A DNA stretch of 64,000 nucleotides, taken from NCBI GenBank assembly GCA_021234155.1, contig JAJEKV010000052.1, positions 6,743,358-6,807,357 on the forward strand, given 5' to 3'. Numbering within the stretch: position 1 is the stretch's first letter; the number at the start of each line of letters is the position of its first letter. The notes beneath the pieces were generated by a model. That model did not search any database. It saw only the letters and a list, made by a program, of their open reading frames with translations, and was not told the DNA's origin. Positions 33,590 to 46,527 of the stretch are shown here, one piece after another. A program made the position numbers and the translations under genes. Origin of the DNA: Isoetes taiwanensis (Eukaryota > Streptophyta > Lycopodiopsida > Isoetales > Isoetaceae).

Positions 33590-33697
33590 GGATTGAATCG
33601 AGTAAGTTCGTTAACAAGGTCCCAACATTAGCCCAGCGAGTAAGTTCGTTAACAAGGTCCCAACATTAGCCCAGCAACGCTGGGCACTATTACTAGT
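33590..33697 (+). mobile_element. Helitron-like 3' terminus with duplicated subterminal unit
   Basis: GCCCAGC-AAC-GCTGGGC (33669-33685) is a perfect 7-bp hairpin, followed by ACTATTACTAG and T. This is the same layout as the reverse complement of 5911-5940, including an upstream ACATTAGCCC shared by both. A unit of about 38 bp, CGAGTAAGTTCGTTAACAAGG plus TCCCAACATTAGCCCAG, is duplicated at about 33600 and 33638. The element would extend leftward. It ends about 155 bp before the start codon of the next gene. Confidence 0.6.
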
Positions 33698-33850
33698 ACT
33701 AGTAATAATAGAATTCTTAACAAACATGTGGTGATCGTCATTTTCAAAGGGTCTTTGACAATTGTATTTTTTTTAGCAAATACACAACTGTATTTGCTTT
33801 TTATTTATTTAAAATGCAATATACTAACATTATTTTCAGGACAACGAACT

Positions 33851-35350
33851 ATGGCGATGGGGGAACGGGTCGACGTAGTGATTTTTGGAGCCTCGGGTTT
33901 CACAGGTAAATATGTACTTCGTGAATTCCTCAAGTTTAACCAAGTTCAAATCGCGATCGCAGGTCGCAGTGAATCCAAACTTGTAGAAACCCTAAAATGG
34001 GCCTCCAAATCAGCATCTCCACCTCAAATTCCCATTTTTCAAGCGGATATAAACAAACCAGATTCCCTTGCTAGGATTTGCTCTGCCACTCGTCTTCTGG
34101 TAAGTTGTGTTGGCCCTTTCAGACTCTATGGCGAGCCTGTGGTTAAGGCTTGTGTGGAGGCAGGGATTGATTATTTGGACATTACTGGGGAGCCTGAGTT
34201 TATGGAAAGAATGGAAGCTGCGTATCATTCCAAGGCTTTAGAAAATGGTTCCCTGGTTGTTTCTGCTTGTGGATATGATAGTATACCTGCGGAGCTGGGT
34301 TTAATCTTCAACAGCAGGCAATGGATTCCTCCATCTGTGCCCAACAGTGTGGATTCTTACTTGGTGCTACATTCTTCTGGAAGAATACGAGGCAACGTTG
34401 GGACTTACGAGTCAGCTGTGCTAGGAATTGCCAGTGCAAGAGAGCTACAAAAACTACGTGCATCTCGGCCCAGACGTCCCAGGTTACAGGTGAAATGGAA
34501 CCCGCAAGTATTTGGGCTTTTAAATTATTTTAGGAATGTTGGTTAATTTGTCGTGCAGTTCTAGTAAAAGATACTATCCATCTATCTATAATGTGCATGA
34601 TGTTTTATCCTTTACATTATAGTTGAGCACAAACTTATCAATGTGGATTAAACAATGCAGGTTCCTGGTCCTGGTCCAAAGAAACTTTCACTAGTACATT
34701 GGGAAGAGAATTCTGGGACATGGGCTTTAAAACTGCCAAGTGCAGATGCCATTGTAGTTCGAAGAACCATGGCAACTATGGCAGCATATCCACAGGGGCT
34801 TCCAGCACAAGAAGACGAAGAGAAAGAAGATGCAAAATTAAAAAGACAGAAAGCATGGGAAACTTTAAAACCGGTTCATTTTGGGGTTTTTATATCTCTG
34901 AAGAAACTTTGGCATGTTGTTGCCTATATCATTTTTGGTGCCTTCTTCTTGCTGATGGCAAATTTCAAGCTTGGAAGAGATCTTTTAGTTCGGTACCCCG
35001 AATTTTTTACAGCTGGAGTGTTTTCCAAGGATGGACCTTCTGAGGAGGAAGTAAAGAATGCATCTTTTTCTATGTGGTTTGTAGGAAATGGATTTAGTGA
35101 TTCTAGCAAGATTCAAGCTGGGAAGAAGCCAGACCAGCAGATTGTGACAAGAATAACAGGACCAGAGATTGGATATGTAACAACTCCAATAGTTCTTGTA
35201 CAGGCTGCTCTTGTGGTTCTTACTTCCAGAAAGAGTCTTCCTAAAGGTGGGGTCCTAACTCCTGGTGCCGTTTTTGGCATTACTGATTTGCAGGAGAGGC
35301 TGCAAAAGAATGGAATTTCATTTGATGTTGTTAGCATCAAGTCTATCTGA
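33851..35350 (+). CDS. Saccharopine dehydrogenase-like oxidoreductase (SCCPDH type)
   Basis: Two exons, 33851-34489 and 34661-35350, join in phase 0 (CAG/GTGAAA donor, ATGCAG acceptor) and give 442 residues, the normal length for plant members. The N-terminal Rossmann motif VVIFGASGFTGKYV lies at about residues 8-21. Conserved blocks are SCVGPFRLYGEPVVKAC, DYLDITGEPEFMERM, GYDSIPAELG and GTYESAVLG. Exon 2 has WALKLPSADAIVVRRT, a hydrophobic YIIFGAFFLLM segment that may contact membrane, and ITGPEIGYVTTPIVLVQ. This family resembles saccharopine reductase but is a distinct branch, often membrane or lipid-droplet associated; its reaction is not settled. I chose the second in-frame Met cluster (MAMGERV) because it abuts the Rossmann strand and follows a TTTTCAG sequence that may end a leader intron. 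The gene appears intact. Confidence 0.93.
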
Positions 35351-36221
35351 TGCCCTTGCTTGTTAATTGCATACCTGGGATGTGTTCGAAGGTATTTACA
35401 ATATTTCAGTACTTCAGATTTACAAAGTTGTACTTGAACTTTGCGTTAGTCTTTTAGTATTTCATGCAAGCTATTCTATTGAAAACGTTTTGGATTGGGA
35501 TTAACTGGCATTTTCAAGGGAATAAATACTCCAGGTAAATGTGAGGAAAAGTGGCCATATTGTTTGCTCCTGTGACCCAAATTTTCCATAATTCATTGAA
35601 GAGTTTGGAAGTTCTTCAAGAGCCAGGAGAAGCATTGAGTTAATCAACACAGCAAGTAACAAGAAAATACCTCTGCTACCATTTTGAATGCTACCATTTT
35701 TCCAAAACATTCAATTCACCATTTCGACTTCCTAATTGACATAAGCATTATTGTCCTCAAAATGTTCAAGTTTTTTAAGCTGACGATGAGTGTTTTGGCT
35801 TCAGTTTAACAAAATTTACAAGTCTTTTGGCTTCAGTTTAAAAAAATTTACAAGAAACTAAAAGAATTGGCCACATTTTTGATAAAGTATCAAAGGAATG
35901 TAACAATTTGAATTGTTCAATCAAAGAAACTTTCAACCATCATTCAGTTATAATTATATACTGTACAACAAAATAACTTTGTTTCCAAGCACCTGAAAGT
36001 TGTGACTCATTCCATTCTTGTTTCCGCTGTTCCATGCTGCAACTCTTATTATTATATTCTCTTAAGGAGAAATCCATCTGGAACTCGTTACCTCAGGTGT
36101 GACTCTTTCTGCGGACCAGTACACGAGTATTGAAAGAAATACTGAGCACATTAAATAAGATAAATAGCATGCATGGATGCACGATGTACCAACAATTGGT
36201 CAAACCATAGAATCGGTTAAC

Positions 36222-39200
36222 CTACTCATGAATGGAGGAACCTCGACGAGGCACATAGAGTTCAAGTCTACCACGTTTTTGGCTAGCATCTTTATATGCC
36301 TGCACAACCACTTCCACAGATTTTGGGTCCTTAAGTGGTTCCTCGATTTTGAGCTGGTTCTTTCTTTCCACATCAAATGCTGAAGAAGTTGAATTGGCAT
36401 GCAATGTTCCTAGCTGTGGGATATCCTCATTCATCCTAGGACCTAATCTTTCCCATACACTCCTCCTAGGGGCGTTGTCTGGTATTCCGTGTACTTTTTC
36501 ACTTGATCCTTCAGGTATTCCATTTACTTTTTCACTGGATCCTTCAGGTTGTCGGCTAGGGACAGCATGCTGATGGTTATAGCCCCATTCATTTTGTTTC
36601 GAATTATCCATAGATGATTCCTGTTCATAATCTCTTGATTGGTTCGATGATCCTTTTCTTGCTGACAATTTAAACCTGTCTCTTTGTTTAGAACACGCAT
36701 CAAGTCTAGCAGATTGGCTATCTGTAAGACTTGGGGATGGAAACTTTGCAGTAGTTTCAGAGACCGTTTCCAACTCATCGTCCGAATCCTCAACTACATC
36801 ACCCCACTTCCTTGTTTTATCAAACCGGTTTGCCACATTTTCATTAGCTCCTTGACTAGCCTTTAAATCTTCAGTACTTTGTTGCTTGACTTCATGTTGC
36901 AAATTCCATTGCTGTTGAGAAGATGTCGCAGATGCAGCTCTACTTGGACATGGTTCTGTATATCTTCCACTTGCCAGTGCAACACCTTTTAGGGACTCTG
37001 CATCTGAAGAACCTCTTAACAATCTATTAGAATTACTAGCTTCCTTGCCAACTCTAAAATCTCTGCCACTCCTTTTTGCATAAGGTGCACGCCTATCTTT
37101 CCGAGAGTTTAGAAAATTGTTTTGCTGTTCATGGGCGTCCTGTAAGGGTTTGTTCGCTTTAAATTCAAATGATCTAGAGACCTCAGTGTCCTTGCGAGGT
37201 TTTGCCATAGGAAATTTTTCCCCATCGAAATTAGACATATAAGAACTGCTAACATTGTCCTCCTCAGACTTCCTTCCATGTTTCTCAGCAACAGGGACAC
37301 TAGATCTTTCAATGCGTCGCTCTTGTTTTGCAGTATCAAACGTGATAACCATAGTTGACTTTGCATACTCTATGTGCCTCTCCTGGCGTTGGCTATCAAA
37401 TGTTATTTTTAATCCCACGTTATCTGTATCATCGTGGCTTGATTGGTCCACCTGAGATTGAATTTCTTTTGGATGATCATCCGCAGCATATCCATGACCA
37501 TGCATCGGACGTCTGCTATTTCTGCCTTTTCTAGACAATAATGTTGATACATGAGGATCCACGAAATACGGCACATTGTCTACAAATGCACTTTCATTTC
37601 CAGTACTGTTTGTCTCCAATGGCGGAGAACTAGCCTGATTCTCATATTGGTTGCTTGCAAGTTTTCCAGTTTGCCAAGATCCTGAATCTTTAGTTTGCTG
37701 CCTCTGTTTATGCACGTTCCTCTTTTTTGAAAATTGTAGTTTCGAAGTGACTTCGTGTCCTGTCTTTTTTATATTTAATGTGCTTAGCTCTTCTTCCTCC
37801 AGTTGCTCAACTCGCGAAGTTTTCTCTGGCATCTGCTAAAATCCAACTTAAGGTCTCACAAATCACAATATATAGTAATGATTACAAAATGCAAGGTAGA
37901 CTCGAAATAAATTTTTGATCAGCGTTTTACTTTTTCTTCTCAATGAGGTGTGGAGGTTAAGATGACGTTTTGATATACCAACAGCAGTTACAATTACAAA
38001 TGCCCCATCCAGGTCTTATGGGCTGTCATGAATTGCCCAACAGAAACAAGGACTGCATTTATGGATGGGCTTGTCCGCCTATTTTACTGTAATATTCAGG
38101 AATACTATTTATATTACTAAGGCCAACTACTACTGCATGTAATTTTATGGACCATAATTCGTTAGCATATGCCAACCCATTCTTCACTTTTGACCCCATT
38201 CATGTTCCTATGACGGCCGACATACTCATCTTTCAACCGTGTTAGCATATTGTTGACTCATGCTGTTCAAACTTACTTCAAAGAAAGAATAAACCACCTC
38301 ACCTGCTTATGAAGGGTAATTTCAGCAAGTTGTTGTGCAGCTTGGCATTGCCTCTCATATTGATCTCGGTCGTGCTGAATCTTGACCTGAGAAAAGAACT
38401 TCACTTTTCAAAACACGTAAGGCGTCTGCATTGTAGTGACTACATCACTCCGTTTACTATTCCACAGAAAAAGGCCCCTTTCCATAAGAAGTAACTAAAG
38501 AAGTGAAATACAGATGCACGCCTGCTCAACATAATATTATGCATTGTGGATTTCTCCACAACAAAATGTACAATGTCAACTTACAATTTCCCGCACAAAC
38601 TGATGTTGGAGATTAATCCTTTTCTTTTGTGGCTCTTGCCGCAAGGAAGGCTGCAAATTGGTTGCACTATCCTCACTGCTGCTGCTCTCAATTTCGTCAA
38701 CATTGAGCTTCCTAGAATGAGGCTTCTGACCACTATTTGCAGTGCTATCTAGGCTACTGTTTTCAAAATTACTCCCCTCTGTCAAGTTCCCTTCGCTGGT
38801 CATTGAGTTATGTTCCTGCCAAGCGATGGTAAGAGACAATGCTACCAATATATAAGAAAAAATGTCTGAAAAAAAATAAGAACCTTTACAGGAGTTTCAG
38901 AATCATCCCGCACAACTGTGTCTTGATTATGTGCATTGGAAATGTCATTTTTCTCGGGTATAACGGGATCTGTTGGCCCTATGTTACAAATCTCTGTACC
39001 ATCTGGCTTTGTAGGCACATCAACCTTAACTTCATTCCCATCCATGTGATCTTTATATGCAATCCTGGCATGTGGAGGAATGTAGATGCCAGGCTTTCTC
39101 TGTAGTCCAATTTCTGGGTTTACAACAGCAATATCCTTTACAATTTCTGACTGAGACCCAGCGTCCTGCACAGCCAATTTTGAAACTGCTTTAGCTAACC

Positions 39201-39489
39201 CATCAATATCCTCATCGTTGGAACTTGGAACGTTTCCTCCAGGATTTATGTTGACATGAACGTGAGAATCTAATGAAGTTGCCAGCTCCAATCTTACGGG
39301 CTCTTCAGCTTCTGCTCTATTATGATCCCCCAAAGACATGTCGTTGACAGAAGATGCAGAGGATTCATCACCTGGGACGTCCGGAGAGCTAGCTAAAGAA
39401 CTGGCTTCCGATGTCGCAACGTCAAGCTGTCTTTTTTCTTCTTCCTGCGATGCCCCAGTTGTATTAACTGCTTCATCTGTTTCTTCCAT
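36222..39489 (-). CDS. Large disordered protein with C-terminal LYVPRR motif
   Basis: Four exons on the minus strand, 39489-38884, 38815-38585, 38386-38303 and 37832-36222, all join in phase 0 with GT-AG introns and give 843 residues. Exon 1 is acidic and Ser-rich and contains KPGIYIPPHARIAYKDH. Exons 2-3 form a Gln-rich helix (QHDRDQYERQCQAAQQLAE), probably coiled coil. Exon 4 is long, polar and repetitive. It has two VITFDTAKQERRIE-like copies (37426 and 37360 regions), WERLGPRMNEDIPQLG, and a C-terminal KRGRLELYVPRRG. The last motif recalls the short peptides of R3HCC1-type RNA-binding proteins, but I see no R3H domain and the link is weak. No stop or frameshift breaks it, so it is probably a functional host gene. 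Tail to tail with the SCCPDH-like gene, 870 bp apart. Confidence 0.75.
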
Positions 39490-39599
39490 GGAACAAACTA
39501 AAAAGCCTAAATATGAATGTCCTCCAAACCCTAGTCTTGGTCCCAGGAAACCTTAATTGCCTCTAAATTATAGCTTTTGTGAGAGCAAGGCTTTGGATT

Positions 39600-42330
39600 G
39601 ATAAGAAAATCTCAATTTTTACGCAGATGTACCTCGAACTTAGAGAAATGGCGGCCCTGATCTCTGTAAAACCATACAAAAGCTGATCTAAATCTCAGAT
39701 CCAAATTAGCTGAGTTTCGCCCTCGCCACGACAATCGAAAGGAATACGGGCTTGCCGGCTGATTCTCGTATGAAAACCTCAACCTGCTTTTTTCGAATAA
39801 ACGCATATCTGGCCGATCACGGCGGCCATTTCTTTTACCTTTTTCCTGAAACTTTGTAACTAAACGAAGAAAGAATCAAGTCGGTTAAGCACTTTGCGTA
39901 ACTAGTTTCTCTTAACTCAGTAATCATTTTTCATGTTTTATTAAACTAAACTATAGGGTTTTTGAAAGTTTGGGTTGTAGATCTGCAGTTTTCTTTGTAT
40001 CTCCCTTGCAACTTTGCCATGCATAATATTGGATATGGTGAGGGAGTTTTGGGTTGGATGCTCTTATATCTGGAGTTGTAGCTGCTTTTTACGGGTTTTG
40101 TTATATCCCCCACATGATATATGGCAATTCCTTTGTAGCTACTTGAGTATGGTTGGGAATGCCAATCTACTTTTTGGGTTGCCCTTTCTGGCAAACCTCG
40201 TTTCTGGGGTGGATGAGAAGTATTCTAAACTCATTCTGTATTCGCCAATAAAGTGCTAATTTTTGGGGCAGACATTCCATGGGATATTTGCTTCAACAGT
40301 TTTCTATTGTATACCTTCCTTAGGTCACACGTAATTTGCAAGTTATATTGTGGTTTGGTCGACCAGCTCTATTAGTCTAACAGTTTGGGAGATCTTCTGC
40401 TCAATGCATGCTTCGCAGCAAAGGTCTAGCTATGATGGAGCTTTTAGTTATCATACTATCCATAGTTATCCTACCATCTCTAGGAATAGGCCATCTCCAT
40501 CGTGGGGAAGAATAGGAGTTAGGTGGGCTGCCAGAGCGTACCTATCCAATCATGCAAGCATTCTTGCTGTTGTTGCACATGCATGTGGTATTGATACCAT
40601 GTGAAGCATCATCGTCTTATGAATGTAAATGTTAAGTGGCAACATTTCTGACCTCTCTCCAATCATATACAGCCACCTGGACTGTGTTTGTTTTAGGGAA
40701 TGTTGAGCTTGTTTGTTTTAGGGAATGTTGAGCTTGAAAGGCATTCCTTATTTTGCTTGCAGATCTCACTTTTTATCCTCATTCCTAAACTCGAGTTTTT
40801 TTCTTGACATTCTGCAAGTTTTTATCCTACATTTTGTGATCTCAGAATTAAACCCACAATGTTAAGTAGAAATCTGAAAAGCAATTTACGGCCACTCACA
40901 AATGATTTTCTTTTTCAAAGACACAATTGGGTCGACTCTTGACACATAGAATTTACAATAACAATGGAGCTAATTTTTCATTATTTACAGCATGAAATCC
41001 TCGAATTCATTTTGTCATCTGTGGCATTATGACGCTACAATTCTGGAATTCGTCCACGATGCATGTCAAACAACAGGACAAGATGCTGCAAGTGTCTCAA
41101 GATCCTTACTAAACTATACCAACTCATTTTATCTTTGTTTGCACTTCTTCAACTATAGATGGTAGAACAGTTGACACACCAGTTACAGGACAACTACTCA
41201 GCTTTATAGATGTTGTGCTAGAAGAATTTACAACGGGAACAATAATCTCAAAAATAAAAACCTTCTAATGTTAAAGCACTAGTAGAGCAAAATTTTTTGA
41301 TAATTATATACAATGTCTTCTTTTTTTATAACCTTGGTTATAACAAAATGAGCACCGGAAGTTGGGGCTTTTGACTTTTTCACAAATTGGAAAGAATAGG
41401 GTAAAGGCAAGGATGCATGTACCCCTATGGCTATAGCTAGTGGAGGCAACTCTGTCGAGTCGAATCTAAGATAGAATCTACTATTTGAAGCAGGAATCAA
41501 CACTTTTAAAGTGGGAATTATATTTTTGAAGCAGGATTGAGAAACTAAAGCAGGAATCTGCCATTTTGGAGCAAGAACCGGCGATGTAAAAGAATCTATT
41601 ACACAAAAAAAAGGTATGCAGTACTTCTTAACAAGATTCAGCCCTTGCATAAAGAAAATGGATCTACAAGTCAAAGAAAACATAAAGTTGGAATGAAATA
41701 CTCAAGAAAATCACTAAATCAACTAAATCTTGCAAAGATTACCAAAAATAACTGAAATTAGAGTGGAATCTTGTTGCTAGAACTCATATCTGAAGTAAAA
41801 AACTTGGATGCCAAAGTCAGAATGCTAAAATAAGACAAAAAATAAGCTAGACGACTACAGATGCACGACTACAGTTACTCTAGTGCAAAAAGCAACTAAC
41901 AGCTACAATGGTTCATCTTCACCTATGAAATGCATCGCTGCCTCACAGTGCCATAGCTATGTCCAGAAAAAAGGAGAAAGAAAGAGTGAGGCAAATGGCA
42001 GAAATATTTTGGCATTACCATATGGCCGCCATGTCAAAAAATATTGTTGCATGGAAGAAATATCGCTACATGGCAGAAATATCACTACCGTAGAAATTGC
42101 CCCACTATTCAAATTCGTTGGGATCAAATTCCACGGACGCATATGTTGACCTCTCAAAATTTAAGTCGTGGGTCATTTCTTATATACTTAATTACTTTTG
42201 CCTTGGATGATGTAATCATTGGAATATATTTTTGTTATGTTTTGTCCCTCTTCTATGTCAATGTCTATAAGTCTTTGACATCCAAAACATAGCAATATAG
42301 TTCGTAGATATATTAAATACATCATAGTTG
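39600..42330. other. No gene recognised
   Basis: The first few hundred bases upstream of 39489 must hold the promoter of the minus-strand gene. The rest is AT-rich with short frames lacking motifs. A duplicated TTGTTTTAGGGAATGTTGAG unit occurs at about 40689-40735. Confidence 0.5.
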
Positions 42331-42337
42331 CTCTTTG

Positions 42338-42500
42338 GGGCATGGTCTAGTGGCAGGACCTTAAATTGCCACACTCAAGGTCATGGTTTCAAGTTTGGCT
42401 AACATCAGTCTAGTAATGGGGACTTTAAAATTTATTGCCTCAACATCAGAGGTTCAAGTACGGCCAACCAATTCTATGGTAGAGACCTTAGGCCATCTCA
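42338..42500 (+). mobile_element. tRNA-derived SINE-like copy
   Basis: TGGTCTAGTGGCAGG (A-box-like) and GGTCATGGTTTCAAGT (B-box-like) are spaced as in a tRNA. A second B-box-like AGAGGTTCAAGTACGG follows near 42450. The downstream part matches the fragment at 4240-4310. Confidence 0.55.
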
Positions 42501-42660
42501 TTGCCCCTTTGTTCTATTCACCTATTTGTTCATAAGAGTGGCCCTATTCACCTACCATGATAGTTCCGCTATTAGAACTATTAGCCCATCTCATTGCCCC
42601 TTTGTTCATAACAGTGGCCCTATTCACCTACCATGATAGTTCCACTATTAGAACAATAAG
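42500..42660. repeat. Short tandem duplication
   Basis: CCATCTCATTGCCCCTTTGT, GTGGCCCTATTCACCTACCA and TGATAGTTCC(G/A)CTATTAGAAC recur at 42495-42575 and 42582-42655. Confidence 0.85.
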
Positions 42661-44125
42661 CATTTTTTCATCGTATTTGTGACTGTAGGACCAGCCAACT
42701 ACAAACAATCTTCCCTCCATCAGAGGGGAGGGATCACGTTTTGTTCATGTAGTTTATGTCCGAGTGCACTTTAGAGGTGTTTTTTGGACCAATTTATGTA
42801 CGTATATGGATGGAAGGGGAGTGCTTTCATATGTACTTAGGGTGAGTTGCATATGAAGGGGTTCAAATTTGGCTTTAATCCATATACAAGGGGTGTTTTT
42901 TCTACTATAAGAATGCAGATATAACTGCATCCCCCAGCTTATCATGCTCCTGTTGATCTGAAACTTGGCACTTAGATCAACCTCAGAGGATTCTACATGG
43001 CTAGAATCTCTAGGTTGCTTAAGACAACCAATCTTGGTGCAAAATTTGCAAAAAAAAGGACTAATTACTTTAGGATCCCTAAAGCAAAATGAGATAATTG
43101 CAGTTAGACATGAATATATCGAGTTCTACTGATCTTTTTTAAATGATTTTTGAAGGAGCAATAAAAAAAAAAGGTTCGATGAGATGTGGGGAAAAACTTG
43201 GCTCAATTTGAATCTGGAATGACTGAGAAGATCGGATTCAAATTTGGCCAGTGCACTTCCCTGAGACCAAAAAAAAAGTCTGTACACCCAAATGAGGATA
43301 TGTTGAGTTTTACTAAGCATTTTTTTCTGACTTTTGGAAAATTATCAGAGAAAAGTTGTAGGAACGTCTCAAAAAAACTTGGCCAATTTGGAACTCAGAT
43401 GGTGAAGAAAAATGAGTCAAAGTTGATCGAAAATCCTGTCAGTGAACTGTCACAGAAAAATAGCAAGCAAATTTATGTATCTTGAGTTTTATAAGGGGTT
43501 TTTGCATGATTTCAACTGGCACTGGCCTGAATAGGGTCTAGGATTGTGTGCAAAAGATAAAATGTTGGTTTGGATCACTGGAAACATCTCTTATAATAAT
43601 GTTTTGGGAAGTAGAAGTTGCAAACATAATGGTTTCAAACTTGACATGGAATTTTCATTGATATGAAGGTCAAATAATCATAATGACGATATGTTCATAC
43701 TATGCAAATCATGTACACAACAAAAGTCATGTAGAAAGTAATGTAAGAAAGATTTTTAGCCTTAGAAATTTATCTCAAACTGAGGAATGTACAGATAAAT
43801 TTAGGATCAACTTCAAAACATGTTCAGCATGCAAATAGAGTGTCTTCAAATGTCTGGATCTTCAATTAAAACCATTACCCTTGTTATGGTTCAAGTTTTT
43901 GGTGATCATTAATTTAGTGTATGTTTTTAGCATTCCTGAGTTTAGGAGGAGCAGGAAATAAAAAATAGGTAGGCTCCAGTTCCATATCAAATTCCGTTGC
44001 AGAAGATAGGTTTCTTACCCCTTTAGAGGGCAGCCCTTCATCAATACACCGTCTACTTTCAGAAGGTGGTCACTATGGATGATGCTCATCTCCCTAGCCC
44101 GGCTTATACCGTGGCAATGGAGCCA
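42661..44125. other. No gene recognised; diverged repeats
   Basis: Around 43125-43440 a unit of roughly 190 bp is repeated in diverged form: A-run, AAAAACTTGG(C), CAATTTG(A/G)A, ACT(C/G)AGA. The rest shows no coding motif. Confidence 0.4.
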
Positions 44126-44129
44126 CAAC

Positions 44130-44893
44130 ACCTCACACCACGAACTCCCAGAGTCCCCCACGACTGATGGGATTACTCTGGATGGGATTAGTCTCCCAAA
44201 GACTAACCAGGAAGCCTTCCTCTTGATTCTTTCCTAAATAATCGAATAGCCTTTGCAACACAAAGGCCAATGGATTATCTCCCAGAGATAATTCTTTTGA
44301 TGCAAGCTCACTCTTGCAATCAGTATTGCATACTGCAATCAAATGCAATTCACGCTTTTGTATTCCAAATACAAGTGAATCTTTTGCAATTACTTGCAAG
44401 CAATTAGCCCGGATTGCTTCTGTTATCAAGCCACCCCCAAGGTGCTCCAGAGACCAAAACTGTGCTAAAAAAGGTCGGATTGGGCTGGAGAATACCAAAG
44501 CCTCATTGGCTGATCTGTAACAGAGATAAAATAGCAATTTTGAAGCCTTTCCAATTTCGTGGATCCTTCCAAATCGCCTCAGACAGCTTAAATAGGTCTG
44601 ATTTCCTCTGCTACATGCTTTTCGATGCAATTCTGTCCACTCCCAGGTGGTCTCCATGCCCTGGCAGGTGGATCGGCACCTAAGGGCGTCCAACCAGCCG
44701 TGTATCAGGGAAATTAGAAAAGCTCCAAGCTTTTCTTAGCTAATGTTTATTCAATAAACATTAAAAGTTGTGCCCCTAGGGCGAACTTTGCTAGCCCCAG
44801 AATGTCCCCATAGCCCGATTACGAGTTTATGGTCCATCGCATAGCCACTATGCCTGGCATGCTATCGACGGTACCTCCATGCTTATGGATATC
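44130..44893 (-). mobile_element. Probable 3' LTR remainder of the older minus-strand Ty3 element
   Basis: Sequence left of the younger element's TSD is continuous with 57389-57432, which is the start of an LTR (TGTTACATG on the minus strand) just after a polypurine tract AAAGGAGGGAGGAAT. The younger element therefore sits inside this LTR. A near-perfect stem AATGTTTATT-C-AATAAACATT lies at about 44742-44762. The left boundary is uncertain. Confidence 0.5.
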
Positions 44894-46514
44894 TGTGACG
44901 TTCCAAGTATTTATACGGTATAAGTATAAATATGTTGACACGTCACCAAGGATACATACGCCACATGGGGTATGGGAACCTAGGTGGTTCACTTAAAAAG
45001 GATTAAATTAGCTATGCTAATTTAATTATTGACAATAATAACCTATAATTAAGGAACTAATATTTAAAAACCATAATTAAGCTAATTATGGTTTGGGAAG
45101 GCGCCACGTGGCCACCCTCGATTGGCTAGCATGATAATGCTAATTGGGGTCAATAGGGTGGATCACCACCCCCATACCAGCCACAACTCACCTTGAGCGT
45201 TGGAGCCACCCTTGTGACCGAAATGAAGCCACCTTGAGCAATTGGACGCCACCCTTCTCACACAAGTGGAACACCAAGATCAAGAAGATGGAGATCCCCA
45301 ATGACAATGGGTCGTCGAAAAACATGTGGGTGGCTAGTGTAGTTGTGAATTCTAGGATAAGCTCTGCTGGGCACCTGTTTGGGTTGTTGGTCTATTCTCT
45401 CTGTGGTTTACTCGTAGGAACTAACCCTTGATTGTAAAGGTAGGTTCTCTATATATTTCGATTCCGGTTCTCGCTTGTAATGGATGGATTGGTGGTTGTT
45501 AGCCTAGTGTTACCTCGAAATGGGGATTAAGGGGGTAGAGACCTCGGGAGGCTATTTATTGTAGTATGCTCCTAGATAGAGCCCCCGTAGATATCCCGTT
45601 AAATGCGGCTCGTGCACAAGAGCCCACCGGGTCATAGATGCTATGGACCGGCTTAGCACCAGATAAGGAACACAAGTGGTGAAGTGGTTGGCGGGTCCCG
45701 CACTAACATAAAAGGCTCCAGGACTCCTATAGTGAGCTAGGCGATAGCCGGGCCACGTAGAGGGCCGGGTATGGGTCCGACACTCGGGTGGGAAGGTGTG
45801 ATCCGTGATGGAGCACCTTGCACTTTGAGTAGATTTAGGGCGCAGTAAGCCTGCACGGATGCGGGGTCGCCGATGCGGCACGTATTCTCTAGCTCGCCCA
45901 TGGAACCACCGCGGATTCCGAAGGGGACGCTTCCCCGACCCGCCTCATCGGACGGGACTTCATGAACCCCGGAGTAGGCTTAGCAGGGTGATGCCTCAAG
46001 CCTACGTCTCCGGAAGGCTATAGCGACACCATAGCGTGAATTGACCCATCTGCAAAGTGTGCACAGGAGGGGCGGATGGAGTGGACAACCCTAGCCAATG
46101 TTCTATGCCAGCCAACGCCATGTCAAGATTCGGGTCCGGCCGATCTCTTGAGGCCTAGCCATCAGTCGATCCTCACTAGAGTCTGAGCCGGGGTAGAACC
46201 ATGGGGTTGGGGTGTTTTCTTAGGTTTAGATGCATATTCTTTGCCGTTGGTATTTGGATGGATATGCCACCCTTCGTGGTGGTTATTTATATGTGATTTA
46301 TGCTGTGTGCTAACCCTTGTATTCACGCCTGCGACGTAGGAGCCCACCGGGGCGTGGGCGAATGACCCCTTAGGTGTCCTTCTTTCGGGCATCCCATTAT
46401 AGATGGCCCGGAATAGACGGAGGGAGCCTCGCCATGGCGAAGTTGGTCGCCATGGGAGGAGAAAGTCCCCTGTATGTATACCGGCCGGGGTCGATATGTT
46501 CGGGGAGTCGCCGG
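44894..46514 (+). repeat. 5' LTR
   Basis: Paired with 55751-57383. It contains TATA-like GTATAAGTATAAATATG near the start and CTCTATATATTTCG near 45447. The 3' edge reads GGGGAGTCGCCGG before the primer-binding site, whereas the 3' LTR ends GGGAGCGTCACA, so the 5' LTR edge has changed. Differences between the two LTRs are frequent short gaps and CG/TG changes. Confidence 0.9.
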
Positions 46515-46527
46515 TGGTATCAGAGCC
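46515..46527 (+). other. Primer-binding site
   Basis: TGGTATCAGAGCC is the standard complement of the initiator tRNA-Met 3' end used by plant Ty3 and Ty1 elements. Confidence 0.9.

Noticed and set aside
36349-37839. Plus-strand frames opposite exon 4 of the disordered protein
   Set aside because: They are antisense shadows of an intact, spliced minus-strand gene.
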